A stretch of 63,955 nt of DNA from Armatimonadaceae bacterium (GTDB taxonomy: Bacteria; Armatimonadota; Armatimonadia; Armatimonadales; Armatimonadaceae), in contig JAUJOK010000025.1 of NCBI GenBank assembly GCA_030447685.1, positions 17,463 through 81,417 on the forward strand, read 5' to 3'. The translations under genes were made by a program, and so were the position numbers. Each line of letters begins with the position of its first letter. The stretch's first letter is position 1. This document shows, piece by piece, positions 55,623-63,955 of this stretch. The notes under the pieces are model-generated. The model was not told the origin of the DNA. It worked only from the letters and a program-made list of their open reading frames with translations, and made no database searches.

Positions 55623-56564
55623 ATGGGCAGCGATGGCCCGGCGCGGTGGCGTCCTTTTGCTATGTTAACGTCGTCCTCACACGAAGTTGTACCCGTTCCG
55701 TCCGTGTGCGTCGTCCCCGCCGCAGGGCTGGGGACACGTTTGCGTCCCCTGACGGCGGGCGTTTTACCCAAAGAAATGCTTCCCGTGGGTCGGAAACTGG
55801 CCCTGGAACATATCGTGGACGAGCTGAGCGCCGCCGGTATCACGCGGATAATATTTGTTCTGTCCCCGGCCAAAGAAGAGATTATCCGCCGTCACTTCGG
55901 CGACGGCGATGCCGGTGGAATCCATTTTGTTTATGCCCTCCAGCCCGAGATGCGTGGACTGGGCGACGCGATTCTGTGCGCCCGTCCGTTTTTGGAAGAC
56001 AGCGTCGCGTTCGCTATTGCGCTCGGCGATGCCGTTTTCGAAGAACCTTCGCCCGGCACACTGATGCGGCGGCTGCTGCAGACCTTTACGGCGGAGCAGG
56101 CGGCGGTTGGGTTGGCCGTTCAGCGAGTCGACAAAGAGCGCATTTCCCGGTACGGCGTCGTGCGGCCCACACAGGAACAGCAGGCGGATAAGGATTTTCT
56201 TCACATCGACGATATCGTGGAAAAGCCGTCACCCGAAGAAGCGCCGTCCGATCTGGCGGCAGCCGCTCGTTATGTAGTCGGGGCTGAAGCGCTGGGCATT
56301 CTGGAACGAACGCCGCCTGCCAAAAACGGCGAAGTGCAGCTTACTGACGCCCTTCGGACAATGCTTCATTCCGGTGGAGCGGGGGTGGCAACGCCGCTCC
56401 GCAGCCGCGAAATCAGGCATGATCTGGGCGGGCTGGATTCCTATTTTAAAGCATTCGTGACATTTGCCCTGCGTGACCCCGATTATGGGGGAGATCTGCG
56501 GGGCTGGCTCGAAGCCCGCCGGAACGATGTGGACGCTGTTGTGGAGGAAAGGGCAGGAGAATGA
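55623..56564 (+). CDS. galU: UTP-glucose-1-phosphate uridylyltransferase
   Basis: A 313-residue GalU-type enzyme making UDP-glucose. VVPAAGLGTRLRPLTAGVLPKEMLPVG is the activation loop signature; LGDAVFEEP, DDIVEKPSPEEAPSDLAAAARYVV and the C-terminal GEVQLTDALRTML fit the family. ATG 55623 has AGGA upstream; ATG 55662 is also possible. It is the first of four coupled sugar-nucleotide genes. Confidence 0.85.
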   Translation: MGSDGPARWRPFAMLTSSSHEVVPVPSVCVVPAAGLGTRLRPLTAGVLPKEMLPVGRKLALEHIVDELSAAGITRIIFVLSPAKEEIIRRHFGDGDAGGIHFVYALQPEMRGLGDAILCARPFLEDSVAFAIALGDAVFEEPSPGTLMRRLLQTFTAEQAAVGLAVQRVDKERISRYGVVRPTQEQQADKDFLHIDDIVEKPSPEEAPSDLAAAARYVVGAEALGILERTPPAKNGEVQLTDALRTMLHSGGAGVATPLRSREIRHDLGGLDSYFKAFVTFALRDPDYGGDLRGWLEARRNDVDAVVEERAGE

Positions 56565-57667
56565 AAGGCATCATCATTGCCGGGGGCGAGGGTACACGTT
56601 TACGCCCACTTACTTATACACGCCCAAAGCCTCTGATCCCGGTTGTTAATCGACCGTTCCTGGAATACCAGGTGGCCCTCCTCAAGCGTCACGGGATCGA
56701 CGAGATTATCTTCTGTACCAACTATATGGCCGACAAAATCGCCTCCCACTTTGGCGATGGTTCCCGGTTCGGCGTGACAATGCGCTACGCTATCGAGGAA
56801 CAGCCGCTCGGCACGGCGGGAGCCATACGGAACGCACAGACTATCGCGGGCCGCGATACCGTCGTGGTTTTGAACGGCGACGTATTGACCGATTTTGACA
56901 TCTCCTCGATCCTTCGTTTCCATAAAGAAAAAGATGCCCTGGTGACGCTGACGCTTAAAGAGGTGCCGTCGCCGTCGCCGTATGGTGTCATTATTACCGA
57001 CGAAGAGGGGCGGGTACGGGAGTTTCGCGAGCCGAGCGAGGCGACGAAAAAGATGCTGGCGGCGAATCCGACCGCTCTCGGCGTGACGGGCGTGGATTAT
57101 ATCAATGCAGGTATCTATGTGATGGAGCCGGCGGCGCTGGATGCCATTCCGACCGGTCGCCCGGTGTCCGTGGAGCGTGAAACATACCCGAAGTTTTTGG
57201 AAGAGGGGAAACCTATCTACGCCATTGTTCGCGACGGCTACTGGCTGGACATCGGTCGAGCGGAACAGTATCGGGACGCGACACGGGCGATCTTAGGCGG
57301 CGAGATTCGTGTCGAGGTGCCGGGGGCCTGGCAGGCGGCGGGCTTTTGGGCGCAGGAAGGCGCATTTGTAGACCCCACCGCCCATATCGCTCCCACCGTT
57401 CATATTGGCGCGTGCGCCCGCGTGGGCGCGGGCACTTCCCTTTCCGGAATGACCGTGATCGGCGCGAACTGCTGTATCGGGGCAAACGTTACGCTCACTG
57501 ACTGTATTCTGGAAGACAGCGTCGTTATCGAGGATGATGTAACGCTTTCCGGCGTGATATTAGACAATGGTGTACGGATTGAATCCGAAGCCGTGGTGAC
57601 AGTGTCCGCCGTTTTCGCAGCGGGCAGCGTGTTGGGCAAAGGCTGCCGCGTGGTTGTCGGTGCATGA
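56561..57667 (+). CDS. Sugar-1-phosphate nucleotidyltransferase with LbH domain (GDP-mannose pyrophosphorylase-like)
   Basis: A 368-residue enzyme. IIAGGEGTRLRPLTYTRPKPL is the nucleotidyltransferase signature, with VVLNGDVLTDFD at the metal site. From about residue 265 hexapeptide repeats form a left-handed beta helix. It overlaps galU and the next gene by ATGA. It could be mannose- or glucose-1-phosphate specific. Confidence 0.85.
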   Translation: MKGIIIAGGEGTRLRPLTYTRPKPLIPVVNRPFLEYQVALLKRHGIDEIIFCTNYMADKIASHFGDGSRFGVTMRYAIEEQPLGTAGAIRNAQTIAGRDTVVVLNGDVLTDFDISSILRFHKEKDALVTLTLKEVPSPSPYGVIITDEEGRVREFREPSEATKKMLAANPTALGVTGVDYINAGIYVMEPAALDAIPTGRPVSVERETYPKFLEEGKPIYAIVRDGYWLDIGRAEQYRDATRAILGGEIRVEVPGAWQAAGFWAQEGAFVDPTAHIAPTVHIGACARVGAGTSLSGMTVIGANCCIGANVTLTDCILEDSVVIEDDVTLSGVILDNGVRIESEAVVTVSAVFAAGSVLGKGCRVVVGA

Positions 57668-58824
57668 AAGATACGGCTTTGAACGTTCCGATGGCAGACC
57701 TCCGGGCACAGTACCAGGCCCTGGCTCCAGAAATAGATGACGCGGTTCTTTCGGTCCTTCGAAGTGGGCGGTTCGGCCTGACCGATTCCGTGGCGGCTCT
57801 CGAAAGCGATATAGCGATGCTGTGCGGGGCAGAGCACGGAATCGGAGTGAATTCCGGCACCGATGCTTTGCTATTATCGCTTATGGCGCTGGACATTGGT
57901 CCCGGCGATGAGGTAATTACCACTCCGTTCACCTTTGTTGCGACGGTGGAGACTATTGCGCTGCTGGGAGCGACGCCGGTATTCGCCGATGTCGATGCGG
58001 GCACCTTTAATCTCGACCCGGAACGAACGGCGGAAAAGATTACGCGCAAAACCAAAGCCATTCTGCCGGTCCATCTGTTCGGGCAAATGGCAGACATGGA
58101 CAGTCTCGGCAAGCTTGCCGGGGCGCACAATCTGCCCATCATCGGCGATGCCGCCCAGGCAATCGGATGCGCGTATTGCGATCAGGCGGTCGCCCGTCAT
58201 TCTCTCCTCACCATCCTGTCTTTTTATCCCACGAAAAATCTGGGTGCCGCCGGTGACGCCGGAATGGTTTTGACCAGCGACGAAACGCTGGCTGAGAAGC
58301 TGCGCTATCTGCGTTTTCATGGCTCCAAAGGAACCTATCACTATAAATACGTTGGCATCTGTTCTCGCCTGGACGCGGTGCAGGCGGCAGTGCTGGGCGT
58401 GAAACTGCCCCATTTGCCGGACTGGAACGAGCAGCGGCGGGCCAATGCGGCCTTTTACGATACGGCATTTGCTGAAACGCCCGATCTGATACGGCCCTGC
58501 TGCCTGCCGCAGAACGTGCACACCTATCACCAGTACACCCTGCGCATCCGTGGCGGACAGCGCGATGCGTTGCGGGCGTTTCTGGCGGAGCGTGGAATCG
58601 ACACCGGCGTCTTTTATCCGCAGCCGCTGCACCTTCAGGAAGCATATGTAGGTTACGGCGGCAAGCCCGGCGACTATCCCGAAGCCGAACGCGCTTCCGC
58701 TGAGGTGCTGTCCCTGCCGGTGATGCCGGAGTTGACTGAGGCGCAGCGGGAATACGTCGCGGACACCGTACGCGCATTTTTTCATGGAAAAAACCATGCC
58801 AGCAAGGGAGATTCTCCTTCATGA
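57664..58824 (+). CDS. DegT/DnrJ/EryC1-family sugar aminotransferase
   Basis: A 386-residue PLP enzyme. VNSGTDALLLSLMALDIGPGDEVIT and LPVHLFGQMADM are typical, and the PLP lysine is in LSFYPTKNLGAAGDAGMV. It converts a nucleotide ketosugar to an aminosugar for a surface glycan. ATGA overlaps on both sides. Confidence 0.9.
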   Translation: MKDTALNVPMADLRAQYQALAPEIDDAVLSVLRSGRFGLTDSVAALESDIAMLCGAEHGIGVNSGTDALLLSLMALDIGPGDEVITTPFTFVATVETIALLGATPVFADVDAGTFNLDPERTAEKITRKTKAILPVHLFGQMADMDSLGKLAGAHNLPIIGDAAQAIGCAYCDQAVARHSLLTILSFYPTKNLGAAGDAGMVLTSDETLAEKLRYLRFHGSKGTYHYKYVGICSRLDAVQAAVLGVKLPHLPDWNEQRRANAAFYDTAFAETPDLIRPCCLPQNVHTYHQYTLRIRGGQRDALRAFLAERGIDTGVFYPQPLHLQEAYVGYGGKPGDYPEAERASAEVLSLPVMPELTEAQREYVADTVRAFFHGKNHASKGDSPS

Positions 58825-59873
58825 AGGCCATGATTCTGGGCGCGGGCATCGGCTCGCGGCTTGACCCGCTGACGCGCTCTTTGCCCAAGCCGCTCGTTCC
58901 GATTGTCGGGAAGCCGGTAATGGGGCACCTGATCGATCTTTTGAAGCGCCACGGCGTCACCGAGATCATGGTGAACGTACAATATCTGGGCCATAAAATT
59001 CAACAGGAGATCGGTGACGGCTCTCGGTACGGCGTTCCCGTTCGCTTTTCTGTCGAGGAAGAACTTTGCGGCGACGCGGGCGGCGTCAAGCGGTGCGAAG
59101 CGTTCTTCCGTGAGGGCGACGACGATACGTTTTTAGTTATCGGCGGCGACGACCTGACGGACACCGATATCGGGCGTGTGGTGCGCGAACACAAGGAGAA
59201 GGGAGCGACGGCGACGCTGGCGGTAACTCCGGTGGACGACCCTTCCGAGTACGGCATCGTGGTGCAGGACGACGCGGGCTTTATCACCCGCTTTCAGGAG
59301 AAGCCTAAACGCGGCGAGGCCTTCTCGAACCTTGCCAATACGGGAATTTACGTCTTCCACACCAAAGTCTTCGACTTCATTCCTCCCGGCCAGTTCTTCG
59401 GCTTCGGCAACAATGTCTTTCCGCTGCTTCAGGAGAAGGGGGAACCGATGCTTGCCGTCGCCAGCGACGCCTACTGGAAGGATGTCGGCAACCTTGCCAT
59501 CTACCGGCAGGCGCAGCGCGACTGCATGGATGGCAAGTGCTACGTAGAGTTTCCCGTTACTAAGATAGGCGGCAGTCCGCCCCAATGGATGAGCAATGCC
59601 ACCGGTCTGCGCGGTATCAATGCGACGGGGCCGGTCGTTATCGGCGATAACTGCCATATCGCCCCCGACGCCAGCATCGGCGAATACAGCGTCCTGGGGC
59701 GTGGCTGCGTGATCGGTCGGGGAGCCACCGTCAGAAACTCCATTCTATGGAATGGCGCAGAGGTCGCTGACGGCACCTATCTGGAGAACTGCGTTGTCGG
59801 TGAAGGCGTAACGGTACAATCTTCACACGGAATCTTTAACGGACTGATTGTGGAGCCGAAGCGCCCGCAGTAG
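58821..59873 (+). CDS. Sugar-1-phosphate nucleotidyltransferase with C-terminal LbH repeats
   Basis: A 350-residue relative of the enzyme two genes upstream, beginning AMILGAGIGSRLDPLTRSLPK. The metal-site strand is FLVIGGDDLTDTD. Hexapeptide repeats begin around residue 270. Two such enzymes in one operon suggest two activated sugars. A strong terminator follows. Confidence 0.82.
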   Translation: MKAMILGAGIGSRLDPLTRSLPKPLVPIVGKPVMGHLIDLLKRHGVTEIMVNVQYLGHKIQQEIGDGSRYGVPVRFSVEEELCGDAGGVKRCEAFFREGDDDTFLVIGGDDLTDTDIGRVVREHKEKGATATLAVTPVDDPSEYGIVVQDDAGFITRFQEKPKRGEAFSNLANTGIYVFHTKVFDFIPPGQFFGFGNNVFPLLQEKGEPMLAVASDAYWKDVGNLAIYRQAQRDCMDGKCYVEFPVTKIGGSPPQWMSNATGLRGINATGPVVIGDNCHIAPDASIGEYSVLGRGCVIGRGATVRNSILWNGAEVADGTYLENCVVGEGVTVQSSHGIFNGLIVEPKRPQ

Positions 59874-59903
59874 CGAGATGAAATCCTGACGAACGAAACA
59901 AAA

Positions 59904-59937
59904 CCCCGGCGGAACTGCTTCCGCCGGGGTTTTTCTT
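59904..59937. terminator. Terminator after the sugar-nucleotide operon
   Basis: CCCCGGCGGAA-CTGC-TTCCGCCGGGG followed by five T. The A run before the stem lets it also serve the minus-strand ahcY gene. Confidence 0.88.
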
Positions 59938-59953
59938 GTGATATGGGGCGTTT

Positions 59954-61396
<1,443 letters not shown>

Positions 61397-61411
61397 TGCG
61401 GTTACTCCTGC

Positions 61412-61500
61412 AAAGAAAAACGCTCACCCTGGGGTTTCCCGGGGTGAGCGCGGTTTGTGTGCTGAGCCTGGTCCGCAGATGCGGGTTGCAGCGCTCCTCA
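61412..61500 (-). promoter_or_regulatory. S-adenosylhomocysteine (SAH) riboswitch with overlapping terminator
   Basis: The minus strand reads TGAGGAGCGCTGCAACCCGC, then GCGGACCAGGCTCAGC and finally ACCGCGCTCACC, the conserved SAH aptamer core with its P1 and pseudoknot (GAGCGC with GCGCTC). Its 3' part (61451-61444) also forms the left arm of a 9-bp terminator CGCTCACCC/GGGTGAGCG (61450-61421) followed by five T. SAH binding should prevent termination, so this is an ON switch for ahcY. A TATACT box lies at 61516-61511. Confidence 0.93.
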
Positions 61501-61677
61501 GCGTGAGTTCAGTATACCACGACCTCCCCGCGACTGCATCCCGAAATCGCCCTCGTTCCTCTCGAAGGACAGTGGGCTTCGACTTTTTCGAACATCGCAG
61601 AGACGGTTTTGGGCCGTGGCGCACGCCGTGCCCATGTACAGGTCTTCGCTCAACAGCGGAGACGATGAATTTGCCGG

Positions 61678-61706
61678 TTGACACCTGCGCCAGCATCTGT
61701 TAGGAT
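61678..61706 (+). promoter_or_regulatory. Promoter of the 61745 outer-membrane protein gene
   Basis: TTGACA (61678-61683), 17-base spacer, TAGGAT (61701-61706). Confidence 0.65.
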
Positions 61707-61744
61707 ACGCACGGCCTGCAATAACCCATTAAAAAGGAATGCCG

Positions 61745-62326
61745 ATGCTCACCATCACGAAAAGGATGCTGACACTTGCGCTGGGCAGCACCTTGCTGCT
61801 TGCCGTCACGACCGCTCCCGTCCGCGCTCAAGCCCCTGACGATCCCACACCGGAACGCCCGCGATTTCGCATCGGGCCGGAAGTCGGCCTGTTCCTGCCC
61901 ACGGATGAGAAGACCCGCGACCGCTTCGGCGGCTCCTGGGTCAGCTTCGGACTGGGGCTGGGAGCCGTTCCGCGCGCGGAAGCCAAGGGGCGGCTCGGAT
62001 TTAACTTTAATATTCTGTACAAATCGCGCGGCGATAACCGCGCGCTGATCGCGCCGATAGGCATCCGCTTCCGCCAGGGATTCAACGCCGACCCCAACGC
62101 CAGCTTTTCGCCTTACGCGGGCGGGTCGGCGGATATTTACGCAGTAGACATTCGCTCGCCCCAGGACAACGTACGATCCGGCTTCCGCGCCGCACCGGGC
62201 GGAAGCGTCTTTCTGGGCTTCTCGGCTGCCGAGTCAGGTTTCGTGGAAGCGCGCTATCTAATCATATCGCGCGTCAGAGGCTTCGATCTATCCGGCTTCA
62301 ACATCGTCGGCGGCTACCGCTTTTAG
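61745..62326 (+). CDS. Secreted outer-membrane beta-barrel-like protein
   Basis: About 193 residues. A signal peptide (LTLALGSTLLLAVTTAPVRAQ) is followed by a body of short beta strands ending GGYRF, with the terminal aromatic residue of outer-membrane barrels. ATG 61745 fits AAGGA six bases upstream better than ATG 61739. Convergent with nothing; a terminator follows at 62362. Confidence 0.65.
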   Translation: MLTITKRMLTLALGSTLLLAVTTAPVRAQAPDDPTPERPRFRIGPEVGLFLPTDEKTRDRFGGSWVSFGLGLGAVPRAEAKGRLGFNFNILYKSRGDNRALIAPIGIRFRQGFNADPNASFSPYAGGSADIYAVDIRSPQDNVRSGFRAAPGGSVFLGFSAAESGFVEARYLIISRVRGFDLSGFNIVGGYRF

Positions 62327-62361
62327 GCGCGGCAGAAAGGCGATACTCGGTTAGAAGAGCA

Positions 62362-62396
62362 GCCCCTGGAGCCGCAATGGTTCCAGGGGCTTTTTG
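62362..62396 (+). terminator. Terminator after the outer-membrane protein gene
   Basis: GCCCCTGGA and TCCAGGGGC arms followed by five T (62391-62395). Confidence 0.85.
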
Positions 62397-62434
62397 ATTG
62401 CCGGGTGCAATGTCGTGCCTGGCCGGAAACGCTT

Positions 62435-63073
62435 ATGTCACAACCGCTGCGGTCTTCAAGCGGCGCGGGCCGCATCTTTCTAACGGTCTTCGCGATATTC
62501 TGGCTGGGTTTCAGCCTGGTGTGGGAAGGTGTCGCGATTGCCGCCTGGCTGGGGGGCGGTGGGCTGTTCTTTATGGCGCTGTTCGGTCTGCCGTTCGTCG
62601 CCATCGGAATCGTGCTGCTCATTGTCGCGCTAAAGCCCCTCATCGTCGGCCTGAAGCTTGCGCCGCCGGAGATTAGCCTGTCGGCGGATGCCGTGCGTGT
62701 CGGCGAAGAGCTTCGGTTTACCTACCGGCAGGCGTTTAAGAAGCCGGTGGCGGTGACACGCATCGCCATCGTCTTCCTGTTCCGCGAGTCGGCTACCTAT
62801 CGCCAGGGCACCGATACCCATACCGCCACCCATGAGGAAGTGATCGATGCGGCGGAGCTTGGCGGACAGAGTTTTCCGGCGGGCGCGGTCTTTACTGATG
62901 AAAGGCCGCTGCGTATTCCTCCGGACGCTATGCACAGCTTTTCCGCTTCCCATAACCGTCTGCAATGGTTCGTGCGCCTTCATGTGGAAATCTCCGGATG
63001 GCCGGACATTAAAGAGGAATACGAGGTGCGCGTGCTCCCGGAACGCGTGCTTCCAGAAAAGGTGGTGGCGTAG
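62435..63073 (+). CDS. Membrane protein with arrestin-like beta domain
   Basis: 212 residues with two N-terminal hydrophobic helices (FLTVFAIFWLGFSLVWEGVAIAAWL and FFMALFGLPFVAIGIVLLIVAL), then a beta-rich domain whose end (RIPPDAMHSFSASHNRLQW, then DIKEEYEVRVLPE) resembles arrestin-like sandwiches. It starts at ATG 62435. The next gene, three bases away, also encodes an arrestin-like domain. Function unknown. Confidence 0.6.
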   Translation: MSQPLRSSSGAGRIFLTVFAIFWLGFSLVWEGVAIAAWLGGGGLFFMALFGLPFVAIGIVLLIVALKPLIVGLKLAPPEISLSADAVRVGEELRFTYRQAFKKPVAVTRIAIVFLFRESATYRQGTDTHTATHEEVIDAAELGGQSFPAGAVFTDERPLRIPPDAMHSFSASHNRLQWFVRLHVEISGWPDIKEEYEVRVLPERVLPEKVVA

Positions 63074-63075
63074 CG

Positions 63076-63762
63076 ATGGCGCAGGCATCTATCGAGGTGA
63101 TTCTGCACGGCGGCGACATGGAAGGCAGCCTGCGGCGCTACCCGCCCGGCGCGGAACTTTCCGGCGCGGTTCGCGTTATTCCCGACGGCGATGTGCGCTG
63201 CAATCATCTGCACGTCCGGCTGCGATGGCACACGGAAGGACGCGGAGACCGGGACGAGTCGGTCATTCATTCCGCCGATGTATACCAGGGCACGTTGCGC
63301 GGCGGCGGCGGCGCCCCTGGCGAATACGCCTTTCAGTTCCGGCTGCCGGGCGCACCCTGGAGCTACGCGGGCCACTACGTCAATATCGTCTGGGGAATCG
63401 CTGTGGAGGTAGACGTTCCCTGGTCGGTCAATCCGCGCCATGAGCAGCCGTTCATTCTCGCGCCGTCGCGCGGCGGCCCGGAGACAACGTCCAAAACGGA
63501 TGCCGCCGCTGCCGTTCCGGCGAGTGGCCGTTTCGATGTTTTCCTTACCGGAGTGAGCCGCGACACGGCGCAGGTCGCGGCGACGCTTCAGCAGGTGGTT
63601 CCCGATTTCAATCGCGAGACGATTATAGAAATGCTGCGGTCGACGCCGATGCCGGTCCTGCGGAACGTCAGTCCGGAGCAGGCCGATGCCGCAGCCCGGC
63701 GCCTGCGGGCTGCCGGCGCGCTCATCGATGTAATACCGTCTCTCCCCGATTCGCCGCCATAG
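63076..63762 (+). CDS. Arrestin-like domain protein with C-terminal L7/L12-CTD-like domain
   Basis: 228 residues. Residues 1-130 look arrestin-like (YPPGAELSGAVRVIPDGDVRC, PWSYAGHYVNIVWGIAVEVDVPW). After a linker, residues 152-220 (RFDVFLTGVSRDTAQVAATL, then NVSPEQADAAARRLRAAGA) match the fold pattern of the C-terminal domain of ribosomal protein L7/L12. Such a domain usually binds translation factors, but outside the ribosome it occurs in poorly known proteins. It is coupled to the membrane protein upstream. No function is proposed. Confidence 0.6.
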   Translation: MAQASIEVILHGGDMEGSLRRYPPGAELSGAVRVIPDGDVRCNHLHVRLRWHTEGRGDRDESVIHSADVYQGTLRGGGGAPGEYAFQFRLPGAPWSYAGHYVNIVWGIAVEVDVPWSVNPRHEQPFILAPSRGGPETTSKTDAAAAVPASGRFDVFLTGVSRDTAQVAATLQQVVPDFNRETIIEMLRSTPMPVLRNVSPEQADAAARRLRAAGALIDVIPSLPDSPP

Positions 63763-63955
63763 CAGTGTGAGCGGCGCGCAGCCGTTCAGCGGTAATCGGC
63801 AACGGCTCGGTCAGCCCCTGGAAAACCTCGTACAGCAGATGCTCCGCCGCGCGCAGATCGCTGCCGAACACGTCGCACAGCCATTCCAGCGCGTCTGGAC
63901 TCAAAGAGACAGGCGGCAGCGGCGACGGGGACAGCGCGAAAAAGGCCAGACGCCG
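63722..63955 (-). CDS. Partial hypothetical protein, 5' end outside the window
   Basis: The reading frame is open from the right edge (63955) to a TAA at 63722 (78 codons). LEWLCDVFGSDLRAAEHLLYEVFQGLTEPLPITAERLRAAH is a helical stretch I do not recognise. It overlaps the 3' end of the convergent arrestin-like gene by 41 bases. Confidence 0.45.
   Translation of the reverse strand, partial: RRLAFFALSPSPLPPVSLSPDALEWLCDVFGSDLRAAEHLLYEVFQGLTEPLPITAERLRAAHTAMAANRGETVLHR

Overview
The window is GC-rich (roughly 60 percent) and densely packed with bacterial housekeeping genes in short operons, many joined by 4-base ATGA overlaps. Two gene orders are of the Firmicutes/Terrabacteria type: efp-accB-accC-DUF2273-nusB-folD-ispA and remA(DUF370)-gmk-coaBC-priA. 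The cell also looks diderm: there is an SLH-domain porin of the OmpM type, a second small outer-membrane barrel protein and many secreted or lipid-anchored proteins. Together with the serpin and the pseudopilin-like gene this suits an Armatimonadota-like bacterium, but that placement is an inference and no rRNA is present to test it.

Layout. 1-7.5 kb: partial glmU, a glycoside-hydrolase-like protein, a XerC/D recombinase, an interrupted serpin, two CbiX-type chelatases, DUF72. 7.5-17 kb: twin amidohydrolase-fold proteins, gltX, a retropepsin-like two-gene module, lon, a 7Fe ferredoxin and a thioesterase. 17-23 kb: the remA-gmk-coaBC-asparaginase-priA operon. 23-37 kb: ispE operon, enolase-superfamily epimerase, PBP4-type dacB, esterase lipoprotein, rsmI, parvulin-TPR protein, sugar-phosphate isomerase, PepSY-type protein and a degraded IS630 element. 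37-42 kb: ThuA, VanX-type dipeptidase, ABM protein, 5'-nucleotidase. 42-50 kb: the efp-acc-nusB-folD-ispA cluster and a divergent pilT. 50-64 kb: SLH porin, DUF255 protein, tRNA-Thr, a four-gene sugar-nucleotide operon, ahcY under an S-adenosylhomocysteine riboswitch, and a pair of arrestin-like proteins.

Sequence quality matters here. Around a dozen conserved genes, several of them essential (gltX, lon, gmk, coaBC), are split by small indels, very often a single missing base in a homopolymer or a GC repeat. I treat these as probable sequence errors and annotate each gene across its breaks. The serpin is different: a discrete 158-bp insertion splits it, and removing exactly that insertion restores the frame.

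The best leads are the 158-bp element in the serpin, an AccB whose biotinyl lysine is replaced by arginine at the canonical efp-acc locus, the uncharacterised retropepsin-plus-partner module, the arrestin-like pair whose second member ends in an L7/L12-like domain, and several structured leaders that match no RNA family I know.
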